Source of the DNA: Arabidopsis thaliana
Taxonomy: Eukaryota; Streptophyta; Magnoliopsida; Brassicales; Brassicaceae
Direction of reading: 5' to 3'
Assembly: GCF_000001735.4 (NCBI RefSeq)
Contig: NC_003076.8
Coordinates: 17,115,835 to 17,179,834 of the forward strand
DNA length: 64,000 bases
Of this stretch, positions 28,208 to 39,735 are shown one piece after another. Position 1 is the first letter of the stretch. Every line of letters starts with the position of its first letter. Under the pieces are notes generated by a model. It saw only the letters and a list, made by a program, of their open reading frames with translations, did no database searches and had not been told where the DNA came from. Both the position numbers and the translations under genes were made by a program.

Positions 28208-30235
28208 GATGATTGATGAGGAAGAAAAAAAGTAGAAAAACCAAAAAAGGGAAAAGGGATTTTTGTGTTGATCAAAGGATATGATGGTATAATAATATTA
28301 TTATTAGGTTCGGTCTTGAAACTTTCATGAAGTGGGGTTCTATGTTTTTTTTATGCCTTTATTTATTTATGATTATTAGTATTTTTCCGGTTTTTGTGTA
28401 AAGGTAGAAGAATATGACAAAATCTTACTTGTGGAGAAGATAAGGAAGCCGTGGAGAGAGACGGACGGACAACCAACGGAGGAGAGAGGAAAATATAGAA
28501 TGGTCAATACAAATGTAGTAGACGAATTGTGTCGTGGAAAAAAGAATGTAATGCCAAAAACACATGTTAGTGTGGATGTGAAAGCGCATTGGTTCGATTT
28601 GGGATGGCCGGATGGGCATATTGCCTCTAATGTTTGGTTGGATTCGATATCCGTTTTGATTTGTCTTGAGTTTGTAGTTACCTAGAGGTTTTTATATGGA
28701 TGCATTGCGGGTATGAATAGGAGAACGATCGATATAGTTTTTGAGTAGGGTATTCGTTCGAAATATATCATGTCAAGTCCTATATCAACTTAACATTTTT
28801 CCATTTGCTACTAAAACATAATCTACTTCTGCTTCATGTTGATACTATTTTATTTGTTTGAACAACTTAAGAACTTACGCCTCCTCAACTTTCCCAACCT
28901 GAACTCATCTAGTTTATATATGAAAGTATAACTTAGTCTGTTAAAAAGATATGATAAAATAATGTTTTTAATATATTAGAAGAATATTATACGGATATAA
29001 GATTTAATTATGGATCAAGCTTCACAATCCAGATTTCTTGTATATCCAAATTTACACAAGGGATTAAAATAGATTTCGAATTCCGGTTAATAATCCCCCT
29101 AGCTGAGATGTGTGAATTAGTGTGTTCCTCATTCTCAGATGAACCAAAATTCACGTGGATGAAATGTAGCTGCGAGAGAAAGATTCATATTGGTACAAAG
29201 GACAAATAGAAAGTTACCAAATATTTTGTGGAACCATTCATTCGATAAGATTCGTCATGGGGAATTGAGTGAGAAGAACATTATGTCGTTTTGTCATTCA
29301 TTCGTACATGAAACGACTTATGTCCAAAAGCCAATCTCTGTCAACATGGATAGATACTTCTTTCTCTTCCTCTCAAATGACATCAACTGTAATTTAAAGC
29401 GGGATTTTGTTATGTCCCACTATACATATTTTTATTTCTTTTGGTGAAGTCATAGATCTGCTATGGCTATGCATATAAAGGTGATGTTATATGTACCATG
29501 CTGCCGATCTAGAAATCTGTTTAACCGTTGGCAAAAACAAGTTTATATTTAAAGACTTGATACCTATTGTATACAAAAACTAGTTTAAATTTCCCATTGA
29601 ACTAGTTTGTTTGTACCTTATTCAGGTACGGTCAAGAATTAGTGAATCATGGATATACATATTATATAGACCATGCATGGAATATCTCATCCATGTCTTA
29701 ATTGGTTCTAATATCTCATACATTAATAGTAGATCGGAGAAGAGAGAGTTTATAAACGGAAAGATAACAAACTTTTCTTAAACCTCAAAATGTTGTTACA
29801 AAGCTCAAATGAATTAAACCACATACTTAAGCTTATATACTTAACACTAAATGTAAACTAAGATATGGTTCACTCATAACGGAAGATAACCGGTCCATGT
29901 TATATACTCAATATACATATTAGTGAATCATGGACAAAACAAGGTAGATTCATGTTCACTAAGAGCTTATTGAAAGCGATATATACAGGTGAAAATCCAG
30001 TAGCTCATTGGAACTTTATTAAATGAAAATAAAGTAAAGGAAGATGAAAGTCTTTAGTTTGTCACCAAGAGGAAATGATTCTATATTTTATTTTCCTAAG
30101 ATGAAGAACTCTTAAAGTTACAATCAAAGTTCTCATTACATGACTATATAAGAACCTAGTTACATGAAACATTTCATGGGCTTTTTTAGACTTATCATGA
30201 GATTCGATTTTGGGTTTCATATGGATCCACTAATA

Positions 30236-30289
<54 letters not shown>

Positions 30290-30688
30290 CCTCAATTTTA
30301 ACTATCGGGTAATCTTTACGCAAATATTTCTATTTACTCAATAGTTATAACCTCTACGATGAGATTAGGTGGCTTAAGACATGTTTCACGAAGTGTCACC
30401 TAAACTAACACTTAGCTAATCCACAAAGGACAAATACATTAAGATCTATCTCATTCAAATTCTCATTTTTGACTTGCCTCTGCTCTCTATAACTTTTAAT
30501 CCCTCCAAACTCAAACCAAATCAAGTCTAGAATCGTGGGGGCCAATCTCATAGGCTAGGTACTGTTTACAATCTTCTAGAGAGATATTTCGGATTTCGAC
30601 AGAGAATAATTGATTAAAAAAAATATTTGTTTTAATGTTAAGCTTAATGGTGAATGTGTGGTACTTTAGTTTGTGCATTAATGGTATT
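28208..30688. other. Intergenic upstream of BKI1
   Basis: The first few hundred bases should hold the BKI1 promoter and leader. Open frames at 28431-28685 and 29190-29447 have no recognisable domain. A long (TA)n run lies at about 30238-30286. No RNA gene seen. Confidence 0.5.
30238..30286. repeat. (TA)n microsatellite
   Basis: About 24 uninterrupted TA units between AATAGGA and AATCCTCAA. Such runs are length-variable among accessions. Confidence 0.95.
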
Positions 30689-31403
30689 TGTAACGTCTGT
30701 ATCCCGGAAAATTAGAAGATTTGAGTTTATGTCGGAAATTGGAGGGGAATCTGTTTAATTCCAGTTGGTTTAGTAAGCTTATTATTAAACCAAAGAGGAA
30801 ATTGTTTAATTTTGGTAATCCTAATTCCTGTTTAATTTAAGTTGACTGAAAAGAAACTTAAGCCTATTTATACCCTATAAATCAAAGAAGCCCTAGTGAT
30901 TTCTCATAATGGCCACCTTCAAGGAGAGAAAGAGAGAGGCTGATTTTTGGTTAAAAGAAGGAAAATAGCTTCCTCAAAAAGGGATTTCTAGACAGATTAG
31001 ACACGCCATTCTAGAGCAGATGTTTGGTCTATATAATCGCCTTGTTTGGTAAGAAAATTTATTGACTTGTAGCTTAGACTCATACCTATATATTGATATG
31101 AGTCAATATTCTAAGAGTTATCTGTGGTTTAGTGAGCTATTCTGTTTTACTCGTGATGTGGACCAGCGTGTATTTAAAGGAAGAACGCGAGTGAACTTAC
31201 GGTTGGATCGTCATGAAACTTTGGGGACAACTTCAGGAAATCTAGGAAAACAATTTCAACGGTGCGATTTGAAAGTGGACTTTTAAATCTCGTTGCGTGA
31301 TCTCATCTTTCAGGCTGAGGATTCTGTTAGTTTTCTAGAATATTCTAGTTTATGTTAAATGTTGTTTTTGTGGTTGGCTATATGGTGAGTTGATCTACTG
31401 TTG
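30689..31403 (+). mobile_element. LTR-like relic, probably Ty3/gypsy type
   Basis: Begins with TGTAACGTCTGTATCCCGG, the TG-start and 'ACGTC..CCCGG' opening common to many plant gypsy LTRs. A TATA-like stretch (CTATTTATACCC, near 30870) and a leader with GCCCTAGTGATTTCTCAT follow as in a U3-R order; further on come CGTCATGAAACTTTGGG and GGACAACTTCAGGAAA, also usual in such LTRs. No CA end with a matching 5-bp target duplication was found, and no gag-pol follows, so extent and solo-LTR status are inference. Confidence 0.45.
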
Positions 31404-32054
31404 GTGAGTGGGAAGTTACTGCTGATTGTGGAATTGTTGTTTTTGGTACAAAAAACATCCTCATTTCAAGGTGTGTGCGCGATCATGTGTGACTTATTTG
31501 TTGTTAAGATTGTGTGACTTGTTTGTTGTTATATATAGGCTGGATTTTTTATGGATCCATAATGGATCCCTGCGATTGTTTTGTCAATAGATGTTTTGGT
31601 TTGTTTAATGATTTATGTGTTTATTGTGATCTTGGTTTTGCTTGTGTGTATAGATCGTAGATGAGAGAATCGTCTCAATAAGTATTTATGCATCTCTTTT
31701 TTTATGGTGCATGTAAAGATAAAGTGTGAATCACAAACAAATAAAGAGATGCATAAATTTGATCAAAAATACTTAGGCGATCATCCCATCTACGTGTTAT
31801 ACACACAAACAAACCAATATTACAATCAACACAAAAATCATGAAACAAACCAAACTAATGAACAATTATCTATTGACACAACCATCTCAGGGATTCAATT
31901 TTGGATGCATCAAAAATCCATCCTACACATCAAAACAAACAAGTCAAACAATCTTAACAGTTTAGATAATCTTATGGTCACACACACCTTGAACCAAATA
32001 TGATTTTTGAACAAAAACAGCAATCCCACAACTAGCAGTGACTTTCCACTTGCC
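31404..32054. repeat. Long imperfect inverted repeat (~300 bp arms, ~36 bp loop)
   Basis: Left arm about 31404-31702, right arm about 31738-32054. Pairs include AGAGATGCATAAAT (right arm, and reverse complement at the left arm end), TATACACACAA, CAAACCAAA, TCTATTGACA, CAGGGATxCA and the outer GGTGTGTG/CACACACC. Similarity runs through the whole arms with scattered mismatches and small indels. A transcript across it would fold into one long hairpin. The open frame at 31704-32003 is just right-arm sequence. Confidence 0.85.
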
Positions 32055-33130
32055 TAGGTGGACTGGTTTGTTTTATAATTATCCAATTTAAGATGTACTT
32101 TTCTCAATTCTTATACAAAAATATTTTGTTTGACCACAAACATGCGTATTGCTTGGGTTTATTTTCCTAAAGAACTTGATAAATTGAACATCATGATGTT
32201 GAATCCTGAAATGAAATAGCAAACAAATTTAAAACTTCTCACCAATGTCTTAAGACAAAATAATCGTACGATTGATAATGAAACGTTTTAAAAGAACTAA
32301 ACTTGTGGACTGAAAGTAGAATTGGTTGTTTTTCAGTTAATCTTAGTGTCATCATGACCGTGAGACATATTTGTTATTAATAAACAATAATTGTGGTAGC
32401 AGAAAATTTGACCAAAATTTTGGTTGCAACTTGCAACCATCGTTACTAGTCTAATGCTTACTGGCAAAAAAATTCATAGTAAAGAAATGTAAACTAGTTT
32501 TTTTCAGGTGATTGTCAAAAAAAAATAAAAAAAAAAAGGTTTTTCAGGCAGAAAATTAAAGCATGTGAATAAGTTTATTGTCGGAATTATGAACTATAAA
32601 CCTATCTACTTCATTCTTGAAAATTTAATTGTATTTTAATTAACTTTTGTCATACATTAATATTTTGTAACGTATAAATATTTAAAAAAATGGTTTCTTT
32701 TTCCAAAAATTTAAACAAATTGATATCATTTTTTTGTGTGAATGAAATAAAAAGCAAACAACAATAAAACTTCTCACCAATTTCCTACTTTGGACAAAAT
32801 AATCGTACGAGTGATAAAGAAACGTTTTAAAAGAACTAGAAAAACTAGTGGACACTCGAGCTCTAGATTTAGTTGGTCAAAATCATTAAGTAATTGGAAT
32901 AGTGGAAGGGGTTAAAAGAAGCAACTAGAGAGTGGAGCCACTCGTTGCTCTCTTAAGAGGAAAGAAAAAAGCCAGTGGTTACGCAATGAAGAACGTATGC
33001 TTTTGCTTCTAAGCCTTTGGTTTTTTATGTGTGGTTCTCTTTTCTTATCTCTATGAACCAACACCAAACATTTTCCAACATTCCTTCATTATATATCAGA
33101 ACAAAACATTATTCGTTCATGAGAGAAACA
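32055..33130. other. Intergenic
   Basis: AT-rich. A short similarity recurs: ATAATCGTACGA.TGATAA.GAAACGTTTTAAAAGAACTA occurs in broken form near 32262 and 32800, suggesting a diverged duplication about 540 bases apart. Promoter and leader of the next gene lie at the right end. Confidence 0.45.
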
Positions 33131-34271
33131 ATGTCTGAAATAGAAAAGCAAAAGCCGGAAGAAGAAGAATCATCCACGACATGGCCGGATATCGAAGAAG
33201 AACTCGTGCTTCCCGATGTGTTACGTAGTGAAGGCGTGAAGAAACTGCATATGAGTATTCAAAGTGAGTGGGATTACCTTCAGAAGTCTGCTTGTCAAAC
33301 AGCTGCAGGAAGAGCTTTGTGGAAACATGTTATTCATGATCCGCTTGCTCATTTGTTTGCTGGAGAGACACATTTGAGAAACCTACACACAAAGATTCAG
33401 ACTGACCGTCTCAACAATGCTCGAGAGGTTTCTGGTGTGATCCTAGCCGTTCGAACTCTCTGGTTTGACACAAGGATTCAAGCTGCTCTGGAGTCTTTCC
33501 ACGGCGATGCAGCACAGGTTGTTCTACTTGGTGCAGGTTTGTTTTCCCCTGTTTAGACATTTTAACTTATGTGTGTATATATATATGTGGAGCATGAGTT
33601 TAAGATAAGTAGCCAACATAGAATGATGTAATTGAATTTCAGGAATGGATGCAAGATCATACAGACTAAACTGCTTGAACAAAAGTGACGTATTCGAAGT
33701 GGATTTTCAAGATGTTTTGGAAACCAAAGCGAGCCTAGTTCAAGCTGCAGTAAACTCTAGAGATGAGCTTAGGATGACAGCGAAATCACTAGTCAGAGTA
33801 GCAATTGATATCAGAGACAACGATTGGTTTGAACAGCTTAAAAAATCAGGTTTTTTGCCAGAGATTAACACGGTATGGGTTCTCGAAGGTATTCTCTATT
33901 ACCTGTCTCACACAGAGGCAATGCAAGTACTAAACCTCATAGCTGAGAAGTGTGGACTAACCAGCACAGTTCTCTTGGCGGATTTCATGAACAAACCATC
34001 AGCTACACTTCCAAACTCTGTGTTCCACTTTTACAGTGACTGGCCTGATCAGCTCTTACCAACTTTGGGATTCTCTCATGTCAAGCTTTCACAAATAGGT
34101 GATCCAGATGCGAATTTCGGTCTGCTCCACGATCCACGGAATCTCTTCAACAAACTTCTCCGCCTGCCAAGGACTGCACAAATCCATCCAGATGATGGAA
34201 AACCATGCTGCCGTTTGTATTTGGTCGAAGCTTCCGGTTCACCGCCTCAAGATAACCAAGCGAGCTTGTAA
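33131..34271 (+). CDS. Leucine carboxyl methyltransferase (LCMT)-family protein
   Basis: Two exons (33131-33536 and 33643-34271) give 344 residues. The fold is a SAM-dependent methyltransferase: motif I appears as VVLLGAGMDARSYRL across the splice junction, followed by FEVDFQDV (acidic loop) and INTVWVLEGILYYLSHTEAM, which is diagnostic of the LCMT/PPM family including the mycobacterial-type S-adenosylmethionine-dependent methyltransferases (TIGR00027). The substrate is unknown; it is not the PP2A methyltransferase itself. In-frame ATGs exist upstream (33119 and farther); 33131 is chosen because MSEIEKQ starts the acidic N-terminus in good context, but 33119 is possible. I remember it as At5g42760. 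Confidence 0.9.
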
Positions 34272-34670
34272 GCTCCTTCCGGACGTGCATTTGGCACTGC
34301 ACGCTTTTGCAGAACAGATATATATGTGAGTCTTTCACACTAGAGAAATTGTGTAGGAGGTTAATGTAATTTGATGTATAAACGATTGATATGAACAATT
34401 CATTATATTCTAAACTCTAAAGTTCTATATTTCTATCTGCTTGAAAATTACAACGAAGAAAGAACGCTTGTCATGCCTTTCGATAACTAGCATGATCGTC
34501 CTTCCTTACTGTAACTCAAACGATGAATGAAGCTCAGCATCAAGCATAAGAGTATATTCATATAGAACGAGATATCGTCTCTCACTTAGACAGTTGTAAA
34601 AAAAGTTGGTACACCTATTCAGCCATAATGATTTCACAAGAAGAAAAGGAAGAGAGAACTAGACTTCATC

Positions 34671-35807
34671 TCAAATCTCAAGACAGTCTTTGACACCCTT
34701 CTCAAATTTGTCAAGATAAGAGATAGTCTCTGTAACCCCATCTGCAACTTTTTTTCTGCAAAACAAGTTAAAACATTGTACTGCTTTAGTGACATGAGAG
34801 ATACCAAATCATCATACAAATATAGTTTCGAGTAACAGAGAACACATAGAAGAAACGGATCCCTTTAATCATTTCAATCACTAACCTATCAGAAGGAAGA
34901 TTCATATCAACCCCATTCGTCAACACGATAAGGGAACCGAAAGACCTGCGATATAAAGTAAGTGCAAAATCAACAAACAAGAACCATAAATCACAGCATT
35001 TGCATCACATTTCTATAATTCAACAACCAATTTCATTACACATTTCAATAGAGAGTCACACTAGCACATACCTAACAAGATCATCAAGTATATTCTCTGC
35101 TTCTAATTTAACTGGATCCTTATCATCAAGTAATGAAGCAGCATTCTTCACAACAAGCTTAAATGTACAAACCTAATCAACAACATCATCATCATCATCA
35201 TAAAAATCAAAACTTTAATGTCATTCATAACTAAAACCCAAAACTTTAAGATCAATTTAAGATTCTAGAAACCTCAACTCCGGATTTAGATTGAAAATCA
35301 ACAAGAGAGCTTCTTTCTTTAGGAACACAATCTCTTGCAGAAGACTTAAACAGATTCTGCAGATTCTCCAAATCTTTCTCTGTATAATCAGATTCACTAG
35401 TTAACGAAAGATAAGCAGATTGAAGAGCTTGACGAGTTGCATCAATGGGAGCAAGTAAGAATCTTGAAGACTTCTTCTTCTGATCTTTAAGCCACTCTTT
35501 AGGTCCTGCTGTGTGAGAAAATTAGTTTTTTTTTCAAAATTCACAAATTTGGAGATAAGATCAATAAAATGAAGAGTGAGTGAGAAGTGTGTTGTGTACA
35601 GATTCCTAAGGAGAAGGCGAAAGCGGGATTGGTGGGGGAGAGAGTGAGGAGAAGAGAAGTGGCGGAGGAGAGAAGAACGGTGGCGTCTCGGCGAGAGATA
35701 ATCTGTGGCAGGTGGTCGGAGATTTGTGCGGCGGCGATTGGTGGTGGTGGTGGAGGTTTAGTGTTTGAAGAGAAGAAAGGTTGAGAAATTGGGATAAGAC
35801 GAGCCAT
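34671..35807 (-). CDS. Putative thylakoid-lumen protein of unknown function
   Basis: Five coding exons, of which the first is 35807-35600, join to about 229 residues. The N-terminus is a plastid transit peptide (Ser/Thr/Pro-rich, residues 1-36), then a twin arginine at 39-40 (ISRRDATVLLSSATSLLL) and a hydrophobic stretch ending in PAFAF near residue 65. This bipartite arrangement is typical of proteins sent to the thylakoid lumen by the Tat route. The mature part (GPKEWLKDQKKKSSRFLLAP onward) is helical with two Cys (VCTF and DCLEI) and resembles no enzyme I know. I remember it as At5g42765. Location is inference from the signal. Confidence 0.82.
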
Positions 35808-36312
35808 GGCTTAACATTAACGAGCTAAGTTATGTGTACCCGCTCATGTGGTATTTACCAATGGTTTCCTTTTTGAACAGATTTTTGTCTTGTTTTTAAA
35901 CACAAAACGACGTCGGTTTGTGAACATAATAAAAATGTAAATGTTGACTTATCTTTGCTAAATTGGTCCGTCAGCTAAGGATGTACCTTATTTAGCAAAA
36001 TTAACGAAAATTAACGATTTAATTGAAAATCAACTAAAGTTTAAAATTAAAGTCATCCTACTCAAAATTGGTGCTTTGTTTCACCACTTTTGATAAACTG
36101 GTGATGGTTTTTATGACATTTTTTCCAGTAATAAAAGGGGTAGTTATGCAATTTAGTAGAAGTTAAAGGGTTTCTAAACAAACTTAAAAACCAAATTTTT
36201 CTTTATTGCTTTGCTCGAGAGTGCCTGCAACTGCAACAGTTGAGATTTTGAGCGTGTCAAGGATTCTGATTGATAACGATATTCAAGTTCAGCAATCTCA
36301 TTGCAGTAGAAA

Positions 36313-38521
36313 ATGGAATCGAATCATCCTCACTTCAAGGTCCGCTTCTTTTCAATAGGTTTCTAGTTCGATTCATGAACTGTTTCTGCAGTCAATTTCG
36401 AACTTGTGAAATCTCCATAACTTGTGCTTTGAATGTATTTGCTAAAGCTATAATCTTGTTGCGTTTCAAAAACCATCCTTTGGAAAAATTGGAGTCTTTT
36501 GGTTGCTTATTGAAATTTGTTTGCAGCTAATTTTGGGATCTTCTTCGATTGCTCGACGTAAGATACTAACAGATATGGGATACCAATTCACTCTCATGGT
36601 AATTTCTTGTTCCTTTGAAATTATTATTCAAAGACTGCATTTTTGTATTTGGGCTTCTAGTTCAAGTAGAAGTTTACTGGTAATTGTTAATGTAGAGTGC
36701 TGATATTGATGAGAAAAGCATCCGCAAGGAGAAACCTGAAGAGTTGGTTTTGGCTTTAGCTGAGGCAAAGGTAACTTCATTAGTCATCTGCAATAAAATG
36801 GTTGCTTTTATGGTTCATGTTTCTTTTTGTTAATCTTGTCATCACAGGCTGATGCTATTGTGTCAAAACTACAAATTAGTGAATGTGAAGATGAGGAACA
36901 ACCGAGAGTCTTGATTGCATCGGATACAGTATGTAGTTTTTGGTTTAGCTAATTACTAGTAAAGTCTCCATCTACTATCACCAAGTTCCATTTTATGTTC
37001 TTGGGAATGCATCATCATCTTCTTTGGAAATATACACTCTTACGTCGTAATAGCTCTGATTTGTCCTGCACCAGAAGTTGCTTTATGGGTTTTATCTCTT
37101 TAGGGTCCTCTATATCTTACTCTGAAGCTAGTATTTGTCATTCTTTAGGTCTTGATCTACTCTTGTTTATTCTGTGAAATTTAAGTCTTTATGCTCTGCC
37201 TACATGATTTGATATCGCATGTTTTGTAGCTCCGCCTACAATTATCATTTCTGCTTCCACCAGTGTTTTTATTAACTGGAGGGACCTGTTTCATGCATAT
37301 ATCTTTTATTAAGCCAAAGGTGTTTTATATAGCATTTGCTCTTCATCAGTCTCATTGATAAACCGGCATAATTTTTTCCCAGGCTGAAGCAATCATGCAG
37401 CGGATCCCTGATGGTGAAAACATAGAGGAGGATAAGTCGACCTTACTTATTACTTGTGACCAAGTACTGAGCTATATTTAAACTTTCTGTGTTTGCTCAA
37501 AGCTTTACTATGATATTATCAACTAGCTAGCTGTAATGGACACCCATGTTAGGTTAGGTTAGTGATTAAATGGAGTCTAAAGAGCTAAGATTGTTTAAAC
37601 ATTCAGGTTGTTTGTAATTTATAGGAGTTGACTAATGAAAGATGGGGCATTCTAAGGACAGAAATGGAATTTGGTGATAATAGATAGTCTATGAGAGACT
37701 TGGGTTTAATGTTTTGAATTGTATGAAGGTGGTTGTCTATGAAGATGCTGTTAGAGAGAAACCCTCGAGTGTCGAAGAAGCAAGGGAGTACATAAGAGGT
37801 AAGCTCACATGATTTGTTTTGCTTACTATAACTCAAGGCTTAAGGTTAAAGAACTAAATTCAAAACACAGGCTATTCCAAGGGGCATACAGCAACAGTGA
37901 GTTCTGTGGCTGTGACAAATCTCAAAACAGGAGTCAGAAAAGGAGGCGTCGATAGAGTGGAGGTAACACTATAATCTTGCGTTTCATTAAAGTTAGGATT
38001 GTTACAATTTGGGAAATATATAGCATCAGCTGATGATGTAAATTCCTAACAGATCTATTTCAATGAAATACCGGAAGAGACTATCGAGAAACTGGTGAGT
38101 GGTGTTTTGTACAAGTTTAAGACATATATTTCACCATATCAATATTGAAGTTAAGGCTGTGTTGATGAGCAGATTGAGGAAGGCATGGTGCTTAAGGTGG
38201 CTGGTGCACTCCTAATCGAGCATCCGCTAATCTTGCCATGCGTTAAGGAAGTGGTTGGATTCCTTACCTTGTCCATTTTAAAATATGAACCATTATATGA
38301 ATTTACAAGGATTTAAGTCTATATAGTCTATCCCTTCTTCTTCATAGATACACATGTTGATCATACGGTTTCGTTCCTCTTGTTCTTTTAATACCGTTTT
38401 GGAGCATGGGATGTTAAACTAGGTTGTATTGTTGTATCAGGTTGGGACAACAGATAGTGTGATGGGTCTGCCCAAAGAATTGACTGAGAAACTGATAAAG
38501 GAAGTATTGGCAAGCACATAG
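36313..38521 (+). CDS. Maf/HAM1-family nucleoside triphosphate pyrophosphatase
   Basis: Ten coding exons would give 233 residues if all are used. Maf proteins hydrolyse non-canonical or selected NTPs to NMP and pyrophosphate. Seen: the N-terminal LILGSSSIARRKIL motif, EKPEELVLALAEAKA, the catalytic D segment before VVVYEDAVREKP, GYSKGHTATVSSVAV, and the C-terminal GTTDSVMGLP motif. Exon 4 (36848-36928) and exon 5 (37383-37463) are both 81 nt in phase 0 and encode aligned segments ending LIASDT and LITCDQ; bacterial Maf proteins have only one. Using one exon gives 206 residues, close to bacterial Maf (about 190-210). Other exons: 36313-36339 first, last ends at TAG 38519-38521. I remember it as At5g42770. 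Confidence 0.92.
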
Positions 38522-39006
38522 GTACATTCGTCGCCTCTGAATGTTGGTGTATTCATGTTGTGAGGATTATAGATAAGTTTCGGAGTTTAATTTGGGAAAT
38601 GAGCTTAATGTTACAGTCAAACTAGTTTATTCAGTTGTTTTACTACCTCTTGTTTCTGACTTAACCTTTAGACTGGAATTGGTAATTGATAGCGTGATAT
38701 TAGAGAGGCTTACCATCAAAACCACCCAAACCGAAGTAAACCAAACCGGCTGAACCTAAGTTTAAGTAAATAAGGTTTGTGTTGGACTTACGGTCTCTTG
38801 GTTTGGTTTGGTAGCCCCTAACCAATTGGTTACGTAATTTATTTCCGGTTAAACACAAGTTTTGTTGGAAAACGGAAACTGTGACTGGTCACTAGTCACT
38901 ATCAAGCAGCCTAAAAAGTATCGACTCTTCTTTATCAAAAAAGTTTACACAAACACTTTCTCTCCACTGAACTCATTTTCTCTCTTCTTCTTCATCATCA
39001 TCATCA
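38522..39006. other. Intergenic between Maf and ZF-HD genes
   Basis: 3' end of the Maf gene and promoter plus leader of the next gene. A GGTTTGG-rich stretch (38770-38815) is present. No gene seen. Confidence 0.5.
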
Positions 39007-39735
39007 ATGGATGAGATAAAACCAAAGAAAGAAGAGAATTCCAAACGACGTCGTAACGTCAAACCCATTTGCCGTGAAACTGGAGACCACGTCCATTATC
39101 TTCCAACATGCAAAACCAAGCCCAAACCCACGCGTACTCATCACGCGCCACCACCGATCCTCGACTCAATCTTCAAAGTCACTCACAAGCCACACTACTA
39201 CGAATGCAGGAAGAATCACGCCGCTGATATCGGAACCACCGCTTACGACGGCTGCGGCGAGTTTGTTAGCTCCACCGGTGAAGAAGATTCTTTAAACTGC
39301 GCCGCATGTGGCTGTCACCGTAACTTCCACCGTGAAGAGTTAATCCCGGAGAACGGCGGCGTTACTGAGACGGTTCTTGAAGTTCTCAAGATTTCATCGT
39401 GTCAGTTTCGTCGGATCTTTTGCTCACCTTACGGCGGTGGAAAAAGCGAAGGAAAGAAGAAGAAGAAGGAGAAGGAGAGTTATGGAGGGGATCCGATAAT
39501 TAAAGATCGATTCGGCGGTGCGGAGGAGGAGGAGGGGATAGTGAAGAGGTTGAAAACGAAGTTCACGGCGGAGCAAACGGAGAAAATGAGGGATTATGCG
39601 GAGAAGCTTCGGTGGAAGGTGAGACCTGAGAGGCAGGAGGAGGTTGAAGAGTTTTGTGTAGAGATTGGAGTGAATCGGAAGAATTTTAGGATTTGGATGA
39701 ATAATCACAAGGATAAAATTATAATTGATGAATGA
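39007..39735 (+). CDS. ZHD13: Zinc finger-homeodomain protein (ZHD13 / HB27)
   Basis: Intronless, 242 residues. Residues about 64-112 carry the ZF-HD dimerisation domain: [20 protein letters not shown], then [14 protein letters not shown], with the Cys/His pairs intact. Residues about 181-238 form the divergent homeodomain, [20 protein letters not shown] through [17 protein letters not shown]; the recognition helix has the family's Met after Trp. The N-terminus and the linker before the homeodomain are Lys-rich and give nuclear targeting. ZF-HD proteins are plant-specific, mostly intronless, and dimerise to bind ATTA-core sites. I remember it as At5g42780. Confidence 0.94.
   Translation: MDEIKPKKEENSKRRRNVKPICRETGDHVHYLPTCKTKPKPTRTHHAPPPILDSIFKVTHKPHYYECRKNHAADIGTTAYDGCGEFVSSTGEEDSLNCAACGCHRNFHREELIPENGGVTETVLEVLKISSCQFRRIFCSPYGGGKSEGKKKKKEKESYGGDPIIKDRFGGAEEEEGIVKRLKTKFTAEQTEKMRDYAEKLRWKVRPERQEEVEEFCVEIGVNRKNFRIWMNNHKDKIIIDE

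Noticed and set aside
31704-32003. 99-codon frame as a gene
   Set aside because: It is the right arm of the inverted repeat and has only polar low-complexity residues.
33017-33130. Upstream start for the LCMT-family gene
   Set aside because: The added 38 residues are hydrophobic leader-like translation of a 5' UTR with ATG-poor context; family members start near the acidic segment.
39424-39708. Leu/Pro-rich frame opposite the ZF-HD gene
   Set aside because: Antisense shadow of the Lys/Glu-rich linker and homeodomain.
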